Source of the DNA: JAXHUE01 sp034189655 | Lineage (GTDB): Bacteria > Chloroflexota > Dehalococcoidia > E44-bin15 | NCBI GenBank assembly: GCA_034189655.1 | Contig: JAXHUE010000004.1 | Span: 28,396-92,395 of the forward strand | Length of the DNA: 64,000 nt | Direction of reading: 5' to 3' | Shown: piece after piece, positions 1-7,613 of the stretch | Layout of the letters: each line of letters opens with the position of its first letter | How positions within the stretch are numbered: position 1 is the stretch's first letter | Position numbers and translations under genes: made by a program | The notes under the pieces: model-generated | Told to the model about the DNA's origin: nothing | Database searches by the model: none | Seen by the model: only the letters and a program-made list of their open reading frames with translations

Positions 1-2
1 CG

Positions 3-1295
3 GTGCTCGGTGGCTCCATCGGGGCGCTGCACGGCTACAAGATGTACCGCACCGTGGAGCGGGCCATCGAGATGAGGGTCCCCATGATCGGGCTCCACGA
101 CTCGCCGGGGGCGCGGGCACAGCGGCTGGGCGAGTCCGGCGCTGACAGCGGCGCCATGAGCGAGAAGAGCGGGGCATCGGTCTTCTTCCCCAACACCCAG
201 GCATCGGGGGTGGTGCCCCAGATCGGGGGCATCATGGGCTCCTGCGCCGGCATATCGGTATACTCACCGGCACTCATGGACTTCATCTTTATGGTAGACG
301 GCGCAAGTCACATGTTCATCACCGGGCCCCGCATCGTGAAGACGGTGACCGGCGAGGACATCACCATGGACGACCTGGGCGGTGCCCAGGTCCATGCCCA
401 GGTATCGGGGGTGTGCGACTTGAGGACACCCAGCGAGGAGGAGTGCCTAAAGAGCATGAGGAGGCTCTTGAGCTTCCTCCCGCAGAGCCACGACGAGGAG
501 CCGCCGCACGTGGACAGCGGCGACGACCCCAAGCGCATGCTCGATGGCCTGGAGAAGTTCGTCCCCGACGACCCGGAGAAGTCCTACGACATGCACCATG
601 TCATCACCCAGGTCGTGGACAGCGGCGACTTCTTCGAGCTCAAGCCTGAGTTCGCCCCGGAGATGATCGTGGGCTTCGGCAGGCTGGCCGGCCAGGTGGT
701 GGGCATCGTGGCCAACCAGCCCATGGTGTACGGCGGGGCGCTCACCGTGGACAGCTCCGACAAGCAGGCCCGCTTCATGCGGACGTGCGATGCCTTCAAC
801 ATCCCCATCATCCTGCTGGTGGACACACCGGCCTATGCGCCGGGCTCGGAGCAGGAGCACGCCGGCATCATCCGCCACGGGGCAAAGGTGCTCTACGCAC
901 TGTGCGAGGCAACGGTGCCCCGCCTCGGGGTCATGCTGCGCAAGTGCTATGGTGGGGGCAACCTGGGCATGGGGGTAGTCCCCGGCCTGGGCACCGATTT
1001 CGTGTTCGCCTGGCCCATCGTGGAGATGGGGGTGATGGGGGCCAAGGAGACGGTGCAGCTCTTCTACGGGGCCGAGATCTTGAAGGCTGAGGACCCGCAG
1101 AAGGAGCTGGAGGCCAAGATAAAGGAGTACCGAGATCGGTACGCCAACCCCATTCATCTGGCCTCACTCTCCACCCACCTCGAGGACATCATCGAGCCCC
1201 GCGAGACCAGGAAGCGGCTCATCGAGGCGCTGACCCTGCTCAAGGGGAAGCGGGTGGAGCGGGTGACAAAGCGCCACGGCAATATCCCGCTGTGA
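3..1295 (+). CDS. mmdA: Carboxyltransferase (alpha) subunit of a Na+-pumping acyl-CoA decarboxylase, probably methylmalonyl-CoA decarboxylase; 5' end lies outside the window
   Basis: The 430 residues seen are the bulk of a carboxyl transferase domain protein (PccB/MmdA/GcdA family, usually about 515 aa), so roughly 85 N-terminal residues are missing. It carries the paired crotonase-like halves of the family, the glycine-rich stretch GGIMGSCAGISVYSP in the first half, YGGGNLGMG in the second, and the family C-terminus KRHGNIPL. In this family it transfers CO2 from an acyl-CoA to biotin on a carrier protein. The genes behind it (single-helix gamma-like subunit, biotin carrier, membrane beta subunit) make a sodium-translocating decarboxylase much more likely than an ATP-dependent carboxylase, and no biotin carboxylase is nearby. 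Substrate is inferred: methylmalonyl-CoA fits the rest of the window, while glutaconyl-CoA or malonyl-CoA cannot be excluded. A second paralogue lies at 55701-57251. Confidence 0.85.
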   Translation: MLGGSIGALHGYKMYRTVERAIEMRVPMIGLHDSPGARAQRLGESGADSGAMSEKSGASVFFPNTQASGVVPQIGGIMGSCAGISVYSPALMDFIFMVDGASHMFITGPRIVKTVTGEDITMDDLGGAQVHAQVSGVCDLRTPSEEECLKSMRRLLSFLPQSHDEEPPHVDSGDDPKRMLDGLEKFVPDDPEKSYDMHHVITQVVDSGDFFELKPEFAPEMIVGFGRLAGQVVGIVANQPMVYGGALTVDSSDKQARFMRTCDAFNIPIILLVDTPAYAPGSEQEHAGIIRHGAKVLYALCEATVPRLGVMLRKCYGGGNLGMGVVPGLGTDFVFAWPIVEMGVMGAKETVQLFYGAEILKAEDPQKELEAKIKEYRDRYANPIHLASLSTHLEDIIEPRETRKRLIEALTLLKGKRVERVTKRHGNIPL

Positions 1296-1627
1296 GCCCT
1301 GCGGGCGCTCGCAGCATCATGGTGGTCTTTCCCATGAACGATTACGGCAGCGCACTGGTGCTCACCCTGGTGGCCTTTGGCCTCCTCATCCTGATATCGT
1401 TCCTCTTCGTGGGGCTCTCCGCGGGGCTGGCGCGGCTGTCCAGGGTAGGAGGCCAGGCGAAGGAGGCGACAGGCATGGCATCGCCGAAGAGGAGGGCGCT
1501 TATCGCCGCGGCGGTAGCGGCGTACCTGGAGGCGGAGGGAGGGGGCCCCACCCGCAGGAGGGGCAAGGCTACTGAGTCTAGAGAGCAAGAGGTACGCGAT
1601 GAAGAGAAGGTTCAAGATCACGGTTGA
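1292..1627 (+). CDS. OadG/MmdD-type small membrane subunit of the decarboxylase
   Basis: A 111-residue protein with one hydrophobic helix near its N-terminus (VLTLVAFGLLILISFLFVG), followed by a charged tail that includes an Ala-rich stretch, ALIAAAVAAYLEAEG. That layout (one helix, then an AAxxAAxxxxLE segment) is typical of the gamma or delta subunit of sodium-pumping decarboxylases, which holds the alpha and beta subunits together at the membrane. The GTG at 1292 overlaps the mmdA stop codon. In-frame ATGs at 1319 and 1334 are alternatives, and the 1334 start (MNDYGSALV) looks most like family members. The 3' end overlaps the biotin carrier gene by 29 bases, so the two are translationally linked. 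Identity rests on position and topology because these subunits are poorly conserved. Confidence 0.65.
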   Translation: MSPAGARSIMVVFPMNDYGSALVLTLVAFGLLILISFLFVGLSAGLARLSRVGGQAKEATGMASPKRRALIAAAVAAYLEAEGGGPTRRRGKATESREQEVRDEEKVQDHG

Positions 1628-2024
1628 GGGCGAGAGCTACGAGGTGGAGGTCGAGGAGATGGAGGAGGGGCCGGCTAAGCCCACGGTGCCCAGGGTGAAG
1701 GCGCAGCCGACGGCCGCAGAGGCACACCCGCCCAGCGCCCCGCCGCCCAGCGCCCCGCCGCGCATGGCCCGGCCCACGGCCCCGGCACCGCCGCCCCACG
1801 TCGCCGGCGTGGAGGTGGTGACCTCCCCCATGCCGGGCACGGTGGTCGCGGTGAAGGCCAAGGTAGGCGACGCGGTGAAGCCTGGCGACGTGCTGCTCAT
1901 CCTGGAGTCGATGAAGATCCAGAACGAGATACCTGCCCCCAAGGGGGGGAAGGTCAAGGAGGTCCACGTCTCGGAGGGGCAGTACGTAAAGAGAAGGGAA
2001 TCGCTGGTATCCATAGAGATATAG
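1599..2024 (+). CDS. mmdC: Biotin carboxyl carrier subunit of the decarboxylase
   Basis: A 141-residue biotinyl protein. Residues 1-25 resemble the usual N-terminal strand segment. Residues 30-70 are a Pro/Ala-rich swinging linker, and residues 70-141 form a biotinyl/lipoyl domain. The biotin-attachment motif reads ESMKIQ, with the modified lysine at about residue 106, where most carriers have an AMKM or SMKM motif. A Gly-rich turn (APKGGKV) and the C-terminal SLVSIEI strand complete the fold. It shuttles the carboxyl group from the alpha subunit to the membrane beta subunit. An AGAGG-type ribosome site lies just ahead of the ATG at 1599, inside the preceding gene, and the beta subunit follows 10 bases downstream. 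Confidence 0.9.
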   Translation: MKRRFKITVEGESYEVEVEEMEEGPAKPTVPRVKAQPTAAEAHPPSAPPPSAPPRMARPTAPAPPPHVAGVEVVTSPMPGTVVAVKAKVGDAVKPGDVLLILESMKIQNEIPAPKGGKVKEVHVSEGQYVKRRESLVSIEI

Positions 2025-2034
2025 AGGTCGACCG

Positions 2035-3147
2035 GTGCTCGATCAGATCGTGGAGTTCTTCCAATTTACCGGCCTGGCCCACTTCTACTGGGGCAATCTG
2101 GTCATGCTCCTGGTCGGGGGGCTGCTCATCTTCCTCGCCATCTGGAGGAAGTATGAGCCTCTCCTTCTCGTCTCCATCGGCTTCGGGGTGATCCTGGTCA
2201 ACCTCCCCCTGACCGGCTTAACCGAGGCCGGCGGCCTCCTCCACTACCTGGGGCTGGGGGTCGACCTGGCCATCTTCCCCCCGCTCATCTTCCTGGGCAT
2301 CGGTGCCATGACCGATTTCACTCCGCTCATCGCCGAGCCCAAGACCTTCTTCCTGGGGGCGGCGGCGCAGCTTGGCATATTCGCAACCCTGTTCGGGGCA
2401 CTGGCCCTGGGGTTTCCCTTGCACGAGGCCGGGACCATCGGCATCATCGGCGGCGCCGACGGCCCCACCGCCATCTACACCGCGGCGCTGCTGGCGCCCG
2501 ACTTGATCGGGCCGGTGGCCATAGCCGCCTACTCGTACATGGCCCTGGTGCCCATCATCCAGCCGCCCATCATGAGGCTGCTCACCAGCCAGCATGAGCG
2601 CGAGATCGTGATGGAGGAGCCGCGCGAGGTATCCCGGCTGGAGCTCATCCTGTTCCCCCTCGTGGTCACCCTGGTGGTGGTGCTGCTCCTGCCCAAGGCG
2701 GCGCCACTCATCGGCATGCTCATGCTGGGCAACCTCCTGCGGGAGAGCGGGGTCACCGAGAGGCTGGCGCGGACGGTGGGGGGTGCCCTCATCGATATCG
2801 TCACAGTGTTCCTCTGCGTATCGGTGGGGGCCAAGATGGTGGCCTACAAGGTGTTCAGCGTTGAGGTCATACTCATCTTCGTGCTCGGCATCGTGGCCTT
2901 TGGCATCGGTACTGCGGGTGGGGTGCTCATGGGCAAGCTGATGTGCCGCCTCACCGGGGGCAAGGTGAACCCACTCATCGGCGCTGCTGGCGTGAGCGCG
3001 GTGCCCATGGCGGCGCGTGTGGTGCAGGTGGAGGGACAGCGGGCCAACCCCTCCAGCTTCCTGCTCCACCATGCCATGGGGCCCAACGTGGCCGGGGTCA
3101 TCGGCTCGGCGACGGTGGCCGGGCTGCTCATCGCCTTTGTCGGATAG
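2035..3147 (+). CDS. mmdB: Sodium ion-translocating decarboxylase beta subunit (OadB/GcdB/MmdB family)
   Basis: A 370-residue polytopic membrane protein of normal family length. It contains the diagnostic motif GGADGPTAIY (about residues 141-150), whose aspartate is part of the Na+ site in OadB, and a second conserved region near LMLGNLLRESGV. It decarboxylates carboxybiotin and couples this to Na+ export, conserving the energy of the decarboxylation. The start is a GTG at 2035 with AGAGGTC about six bases upstream. This gene completes the four-subunit pump with the three genes before it. There is nothing odd in the sequence. Confidence 0.93.
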   Translation: MLDQIVEFFQFTGLAHFYWGNLVMLLVGGLLIFLAIWRKYEPLLLVSIGFGVILVNLPLTGLTEAGGLLHYLGLGVDLAIFPPLIFLGIGAMTDFTPLIAEPKTFFLGAAAQLGIFATLFGALALGFPLHEAGTIGIIGGADGPTAIYTAALLAPDLIGPVAIAAYSYMALVPIIQPPIMRLLTSQHEREIVMEEPREVSRLELILFPLVVTLVVVLLLPKAAPLIGMLMLGNLLRESGVTERLARTVGGALIDIVTVFLCVSVGAKMVAYKVFSVEVILIFVLGIVAFGIGTAGGVLMGKLMCRLTGGKVNPLIGAAGVSAVPMAARVVQVEGQRANPSSFLLHHAMGPNVAGVIGSATVAGLLIAFVG

Positions 3148-3176
3148 CCTGTCTTCTTGGAGAGTAAGGAGGTGCC

Positions 3177-3959
3177 ATGACGGAGAACGTGCTCATCGTG
3201 GAGGGGGAGGGACACATCTGCACCGTCACCATAAATCGCCCCGAGCGCAGGAATGCCCTCACCATGGAGGTGCTCTACCGCCTGGGCGATACCATGCGCG
3301 GCCTGGATAGAGGGGTGCGGGTGGTGGTGCTGCGCGGCGCCGGCGAGAAGGCCTTCTCGTCGGGGATGGACATCGGCGGGGCGCTCGCGGTCTCTGACGA
3401 GGAGATGAAGACCAAGGGCAACCCCATCGACTACGGCATGGGGGGCGTCACCGGGTGTCACTGCCCGGTCATCGCCATGATAGGCGGCGCCGCCATGGGC
3501 GCAGGGTGCGACCTGGCGATGTCCTGCGACCTGCGCGTGGCCGGCGACAACGCCCGCATGGGGATCAACCCGGTCAAGCTGGGGCGGATATACCACCCCG
3601 CGGGCGTCCAGCGCCTCATCAACGTGGTGGGGCTGGCCCGGGCCAAGGAGCTGTTCTACACCGGCCGCTTCGTGGATGCCCAGACGGCCCGGGAGATGGG
3701 GCTGGTCAACCGGGTGGTCCCCGCTGCCGAGCTGGAGGACGCCACCTATGCCCTGGCCCAGGAGATCGCCGATAACGCCCCGCTCGCCGTGGCCGGCACC
3801 AAGACCATCTTCAACCGCCTCTTGAAGTGCCAGCGCTTGAGCACAGAGGACGAGGCCGAGATAGTCGCCATCCTCGACATGTCGGAGCGCAGCGAGGACC
3901 TGAAGGAAGGCACCATGGCCTTCATGGAGAAGCGAAAGCCCAACTTCCAGGGCGCGTGA
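3177..3959 (+). CDS. Enoyl-CoA hydratase/isomerase (crotonase) family protein, possibly ScpB-like
   Basis: A 260-residue single-domain crotonase-fold protein. The CoA/oxyanion-hole segments are visible (KAFSSGMDIGG and IGGAAMGAGCDLAMSCD). The two glutamates that do hydration in rat crotonase are not present: the first aligns with Asp in CDLAMSCD and the second with Val in NPVKLG, so plain enoyl-CoA hydratase activity is doubtful. The segment NPVKLGRIYHPAG and the C-terminus SEDLKEG...FMEKRKPNFQG recall E. coli ScpB (YgfG, a crotonase-type methylmalonyl-CoA decarboxylase) as I remember that sequence. However, the ScpB active-site His in FSAGHDI is Met here. It lies 29 bases behind mmdB with a GGAGGTGCC ribosome site, so it belongs to the decarboxylase operon and probably acts on a related CoA thioester. 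Confidence 0.8.
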   Translation: MTENVLIVEGEGHICTVTINRPERRNALTMEVLYRLGDTMRGLDRGVRVVVLRGAGEKAFSSGMDIGGALAVSDEEMKTKGNPIDYGMGGVTGCHCPVIAMIGGAAMGAGCDLAMSCDLRVAGDNARMGINPVKLGRIYHPAGVQRLINVVGLARAKELFYTGRFVDAQTAREMGLVNRVVPAAELEDATYALAQEIADNAPLAVAGTKTIFNRLLKCQRLSTEDEAEIVAILDMSERSEDLKEGTMAFMEKRKPNFQGA

Positions 3960-3972
3960 TGGGGAGGGGCCT

Positions 3973-4266
3973 ATGGTGGAGAAGGGGGGCCACCCCGGAG
4001 ACTACGCATTTCGCTACCGCCTGGACAGCGACGACGGGGATGGGGCGCGCTACCCTGACCCCCTGGTGGAGATGGTGCGGGCCCAGCTTGAGAACATCCT
4101 CAACATCGCGCTGCCGCTCTCCGGGGGGCGCGAGGTGCTGGTGGACGGCTTCAAGCTGCTCCGCGACAGGGACACCGTCTACCGCATCTTCCCCCGACGG
4201 GAAGGGCGCGACGACCTCCCCGGCGCAGGCACCGGGCCCGGCGATAGGGGGGGTGATGTGCCGTGA
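3973..4266 (+). CDS. Small protein homologous to the N-terminal segment of the downstream radical SAM protein
   Basis: A 97-residue protein of unknown function, with a strong GGGAGGGG ribosome site before its ATG. Residues about 28-70 align with residues 12-55 of the next protein: both have a P.vE..r.QLE..L pattern, then SGG..V..DGF.L.R. It therefore looks like a free-standing paralogue of that N-terminal module, without any radical SAM, PDZ or DUF512-like part. The C-terminal 25 residues are Gly/Asp/Arg-rich and probably disordered. Its stop overlaps the GTG start of the next gene (GTGA), which implies coupled translation and fits a partner subunit or regulatory half. Confidence 0.55.
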   Translation: MVEKGGHPGDYAFRYRLDSDDGDGARYPDPLVEMVRAQLENILNIALPLSGGREVLVDGFKLLRDRDTVYRIFPRREGRDDLPGAGTGPGDRGGDVP

Positions 4267-5855
4267 GCTCCTACCAGAACATCAGGCTCACCTCCCTCTA
4301 TGAGCCCAGGATCGAGTTCATCAAGAGGCAGCTGGAGAGCCTGCTCACAGTGGTCGAGCTGGAGAGCGGTGGCCAGGTGGTGCCCATCGATGGCTTCCGC
4401 TTGCGGCGCCTAAAAGACTGGCTCTCCCCCTCCACGGGCAACCCTGAGGAGGTCTTCCAGCACGCCGCCATCCGCTGCGACTGTGACTGCATCTTCTGCT
4501 ACAACCGGGGCAACCCGCCCGGGCTCGGCCGCGACAACGCAAGGGCAGTGGAGGAGGAGTTCCAGGAGATGATGGCCCGGGTGGAGCACTTCCACCCCAG
4601 GGACAGCCTCTTCCCCTGCCTGGGCGATACCTACGAGGCGCTCATCCACCCCCACATCATCGATGTCCTGAGCGCGCTGCGCCGGCGGACGGGGCAGCCC
4701 TTTCGCATCACCACCAACGGCAGGGCGCTCACCCGCGACATGGTCGCCGCCCTCGCCGCCTTGAGGCCTGTCTACCTGTACCTCTCCTTGAACAGCGCCT
4801 CCGCGGAGCGTCGCCGCCGGCTCATGGGTGACCCCACCCCCCAGGTCGCCATCGACTCGCTGCCCCTGCTCCAGGAGGCTGCCATCCCCTATGCCGTGCT
4901 CGTCTGCCCCTGGCCCCTGGGCTCCCTGGAGGAGACCCTCGACGACATGGAGCGCACCGTGGCCTATGCACAGGGGCACGGCGCTCACCTGGTGGAGATA
5001 AACCTCCCCGGCTACACCCGCTTCTTCTCCTCCGAGGAACTCTTCGACCTGGACGAGGTGTGGTCGGCGGCGGTGGCACGGGTCCGAGCCATGAGGGGGC
5101 GCATGGCGGTACCCATCGTGACCATGCCCAGCATGTACGAGGAGAACCTGGGCCGGGGGCGCAAGAACCTCCCCGGCATCATCGGCGTGGTGGCCGGCTC
5201 CCCGGCACAGCGCGCCGGCTGTGCCCACGGCGACGTGATCAGGGCGGTGAACGGGATACCGGTGACCTCCAGGCCCCAGGCCCGTGACCTGCTCTCCCTG
5301 CTCCAGCGCAGCTCGAACCGCGGGGCCGCCATCACCGTGGAGCGGGGCGGCCAGGTGCTGGAGCTTCCACTTGACCTGGAGGACACCTCCTATCCCTACG
5401 ACCGGGAGACCGATACTCACCTGGGGGTGGTCTTCCTGGGCACCGGCCTCCGCACCAGCTACCTGGAGCAGCTCAAAGGGCTCATCGAGCGCCACGGGGC
5501 GCGGCGCTGCCTCTTCCTCTCCTCGGCGCTGGTCAGGCCCACCTTCGAGCAGTGCCTCGCCGAGAGCACCCTCTTCGCCGACCCGGGACTCACCATCGAC
5601 ATCCAGGTGCCGCCCAACCGCTTCTTCGGTGGCAACGTGTTCATGGGCGACCTCCTCGTCGTCCAGGACTTCATCGACTTCCTCAAGGACTACCTGGCAC
5701 GTGGGGGGCCCAGGCCTGACCTCGTCGTCATCCCCTCCTCTCCCTTCAACCTGGGGGGGTGGGGGCGAGACCTCACCGGCAGGGTCTACCTGGACATCGA
5801 GCGGGAGGTGGGCATCCCTGTCGCCCTCCTGGAGTGCGCCACTATATACGACTAG
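4263..5855 (+). CDS. Radical SAM protein with internal PDZ and C-terminal DUF512-like domain (rearranged order)
   Basis: A 530-residue protein. Residues 1-60 are a module shared with the preceding small protein. The radical SAM 4Fe-4S cysteines are Cys72, Cys76 and Cys79 (CDCDCIFCYNRGNPPG), and the TIM-barrel part continues to about residue 295. Residues about 303-375 are a PDZ domain (IIGVVAGSPAQRAGCAHGDV, then VNGIPV). Residues about 385-525 resemble DUF512, with PNRFFGGNVFMGDLL and VVIPSSPFN. In the known PDZ-radical SAM-DUF512 family the PDZ is N-terminal, whereas here it sits between the other two domains. The substrate is unknown. It is the last gene of the decarboxylase operon. Confidence 0.8.
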   Translation: MSSYQNIRLTSLYEPRIEFIKRQLESLLTVVELESGGQVVPIDGFRLRRLKDWLSPSTGNPEEVFQHAAIRCDCDCIFCYNRGNPPGLGRDNARAVEEEFQEMMARVEHFHPRDSLFPCLGDTYEALIHPHIIDVLSALRRRTGQPFRITTNGRALTRDMVAALAALRPVYLYLSLNSASAERRRRLMGDPTPQVAIDSLPLLQEAAIPYAVLVCPWPLGSLEETLDDMERTVAYAQGHGAHLVEINLPGYTRFFSSEELFDLDEVWSAAVARVRAMRGRMAVPIVTMPSMYEENLGRGRKNLPGIIGVVAGSPAQRAGCAHGDVIRAVNGIPVTSRPQARDLLSLLQRSSNRGAAITVERGGQVLELPLDLEDTSYPYDRETDTHLGVVFLGTGLRTSYLEQLKGLIERHGARRCLFLSSALVRPTFEQCLAESTLFADPGLTIDIQVPPNRFFGGNVFMGDLLVVQDFIDFLKDYLARGGPRPDLVVIPSSPFNLGGWGRDLTGRVYLDIEREVGIPVALLECATIYD

Positions 5856-5888
5856 CACCGCGCTGGGGGGTGGTGTGGGGGACGCGCC

Positions 5889-6980
5889 TCACACGTTGAA
5901 CAGGAAGGTTATCACGTCGCCGTCTTTCACCGTGTAGCTCTTGCCCTCGGTGTGCAGCAGCCCCTGGCGCCGCCCCTCGGCGATGCCGCCACAGCGCTCC
6001 AGGTCTGGGAAGGAGATGACCTCGGCGCGGATGAACCCCCGCTCCATGTCGGAGTGGATCTTGCCTGCTGCCTTGACCGCAGGGGTACCGCGGGGAATGC
6101 TCCATGCCCGCACCTCGTCGGAGACGTGGGTGAAGAAGGTGACCAGCCCCAGCAGCTCGTACGACAGCACGATGATGCGCTCGAGCGCCGCCTCCTCGAT
6201 GCCCATGGCGGTGCGAAACTCCTCGGCATCGGCGTCCTCGAGCTGGGCCAGCTCATCCTCTACCTTGGCGCACAGCACCGCCGCCTGGCGATGAGGCCCC
6301 CGGTAGCGGGAGCGCCACTCTTCCTCCAGGGCTCCGGCCTGGGACAGCATCTCCTCGCCGATGTTGAACACGATGAGAAGGGGCTTGGCACTGAGGAACT
6401 GGAAGCCGGCGGCAAGCCGACGCTCTTCCTCGTTGAGCTCGAGCCCGCGGAGGGGGCTCTCTCTCTCCAGGGCCTCCTTGAGTCGCCACAGCAGCGCCTG
6501 CTCGTGGCCGAACGCCTCGCGCTCGTGGGGCCGGGCTGCCTTCAGGGAGGTCTCTATCCGCTCCAGCCTCCTCTCAACGATGGCCAGGTCGGCGAGCACT
6601 AGCTCTAGCTCCACGCTGGCTATGTCGCGCTCGGCATCGACGCTGCCATCGGGGTGGGGCACGCTCTCATCGGGAAAGGCGCGCACTACGCAGAGCAGGG
6701 CATCGGCCTTGCTCAACTGGCCAAGGGCCTCGCCACGACTCTCCCCACGGGCCCGACCCGCGGCTGGGGCAGCACTATCTACGTAGCGCACCTCGGCGGG
6801 GACCTCTCTCCTGGGCTGGAATATCTGGCACAGGGTGCCCAGCCGCGGGTCGGGCACCTTGGCCACACCGACGTTGGCTCCCCCCTCAGCGTGGGCCCCG
6901 GTCTGGGCCTTGCCTCGGGTCACCGCATTGAATACTGTCGTCTTGCCGCTTTGGGCAAGCCCTACTATCCCTGTCTCCAT
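5889..6980 (-). CDS. ychF: YchF/OLA1-family ATPase
   Basis: A 363-residue P-loop protein of the usual YchF length. The P-loop is GLAQSGKTT at about residue 7. The base-recognition motif is NIGE (in LLIVFNIGEEML), the NxxE form that makes YchF prefer ATP over GTP. A coiled-coil-rich middle follows, and a C-terminal TGS domain contains KIHSDMERGFIRAEV. YchF binds ribosomes and affects translation and oxidative-stress responses. No Shine-Dalgarno is visible: the bases just before the ATG are a run of A from the adjoining repeat array. The first 23 codons occur again after the N run (7133-7201), which is explained by an assembly overlap. The gene is convergent with the radical SAM gene. Confidence 0.9.
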   Translation of the reverse strand: METGIVGLAQSGKTTVFNAVTRGKAQTGAHAEGGANVGVAKVPDPRLGTLCQIFQPRREVPAEVRYVDSAAPAAGRARGESRGEALGQLSKADALLCVVRAFPDESVPHPDGSVDAERDIASVELELVLADLAIVERRLERIETSLKAARPHEREAFGHEQALLWRLKEALERESPLRGLELNEEERRLAAGFQFLSAKPLLIVFNIGEEMLSQAGALEEEWRSRYRGPHRQAAVLCAKVEDELAQLEDADAEEFRTAMGIEEAALERIIVLSYELLGLVTFFTHVSDEVRAWSIPRGTPAVKAAGKIHSDMERGFIRAEVISFPDLERCGGIAEGRRQGLLHTEGKSYTVKDGDVITFLFNV

Positions 6981-7032
6981 TTTTTTGTAGCGAGCATAGG
7001 GTGCTCGGGTAAAAAAGATGTGTTTCCGCTAT
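6912..7032. repeat. Left copy of a 121-bp exact duplication flanking an N gap (assembly overlap)
   Basis: These 121 bases (end of ychF plus the first repeat unit) are identical to 7133-7253 on the other side of the 100-N run. Equal 121-bp flanks also occur at the gap at 38673. This is the pattern of two contigs that share a k-mer-length end and were scaffolded without being merged. Confidence 0.9.
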
Positions 7033-7132
7033 NNNNNNNNNNNNNNNNNNNNNNNNNNNNNNNNNNNNNNNNNNNNNNNNNNNNNNNNNNNNNNNNNNNN
7101 NNNNNNNNNNNNNNNNNNNNNNNNNNNNNNNN
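7033..7132. other. Assembly gap of exactly 100 N, probably no missing sequence
   Basis: A placeholder run of 100 N. Because the two flanks are identical over 121 bp, collapsing the gap and one copy gives a continuous sequence with ychF intact. The true space between ychF and holA is then about 400 bases, not over 600. Confidence 0.9.
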
Positions 7133-7253
7133 GCCTCGGGTCACCGCATTGAATACTGTCGTCTTGCCGCTTTGGGCAAGCCCTACTATCCCTGTCTCCA
7201 TTTTTTTGTAGCGAGCATAGGGTGCTCGGGTAAAAAAGATGTGTTTCCGCTAT
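7133..7253. repeat. Right copy of the 121-bp gap-flanking duplication
   Basis: Identical to 6912-7032. It contains a false second copy of the first ychF codons on the minus strand (7133-7201), which should not be annotated as a separate gene or pseudogene. Confidence 0.88.
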
Positions 7254-7502
7254 GTGGGCCCACCACTATACTAGCATCCTCTTTTCGTAGCGCGCATTTT
7301 TTTGTAGCGAGCATAGGTTGCTCGTGTGAAAAGGGCGTGTCTCTGCTATATGGTGCCCATCGTCTTTTCAGCTACGCTTTTTTGTAGCGAGCATAGGGTG
7401 CTCGGGTAAAAAAGATGTGTTTCCGCTATGTGGTACCCATCGTCTTTGTAGCTGCGCTTTTCTTGCAGCGAGCATTTTTTCGTGGCGGGCATAGTCTGCT
7501 CG
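7201..7502. repeat. Array of about four hairpin-bearing intergenic repeats (family A)
   Basis: Four imperfect units begin near 7201, 7297, 7378 and 7458 (spacing 80-96 bp); a further copy at 6981-7032 is the assembly duplicate of the first. A unit starts with a T run and GTAGCGAGCA and continues through GTGTTTCCGCTAT. Each contains a 6-bp stem: CGAGCA with TGCTCG at 7212-7228, 7308-7324 and 7388-7404. At 7486-7502 the left arm is CGGGCA, which still pairs through a G-U wobble. Half-units lie at 7281-7296 and 7461-7474. It fills the divergent region between ychF and holA and reaches the ychF start codon. It is not a CRISPR array because there are no uniform repeats with unique spacers. The rest of the 6981-7613 interval holds only a weak promoter for holA. 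Confidence 0.7.
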
Positions 7503-7587
7503 GGTCAAAGAGATAATACCATATCTCGGTTGTCCGCTCTAGGCCCTCTCTGCCATGTGGGGTATGGCGGGACGGGGGGCAATGGGC

Positions 7588-7593
7588 TAGAAT
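7588..7593 (+). promoter_or_regulatory. Possible -10 element for holA
   Basis: TAGAAT lies 20 bases ahead of the holA TTG start and matches the TAGAAT boxes seen at 58408 and 60820. No good -35 box is at the usual distance (TGGCGG at 7565), so this is tentative. Confidence 0.3.
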
Positions 7594-7613
7594 AGGCTTT
7601 GAGGGGGGAGCAT

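Noticed and set aside
6912..7253. A true tandem duplication of the ychF 5' end, or a ychF pseudogene fragment at 7133-7201
   Set aside because: The copies are identical, exactly 121 bp, and flank a 100-N placeholder; the second gap shows the same length. This is an assembly overlap.
7201..7502. A CRISPR array upstream of ychF
   Set aside because: Repeat units are imperfect with irregular spacing, and the intervening bases are themselves repeated. No cas gene is nearby.
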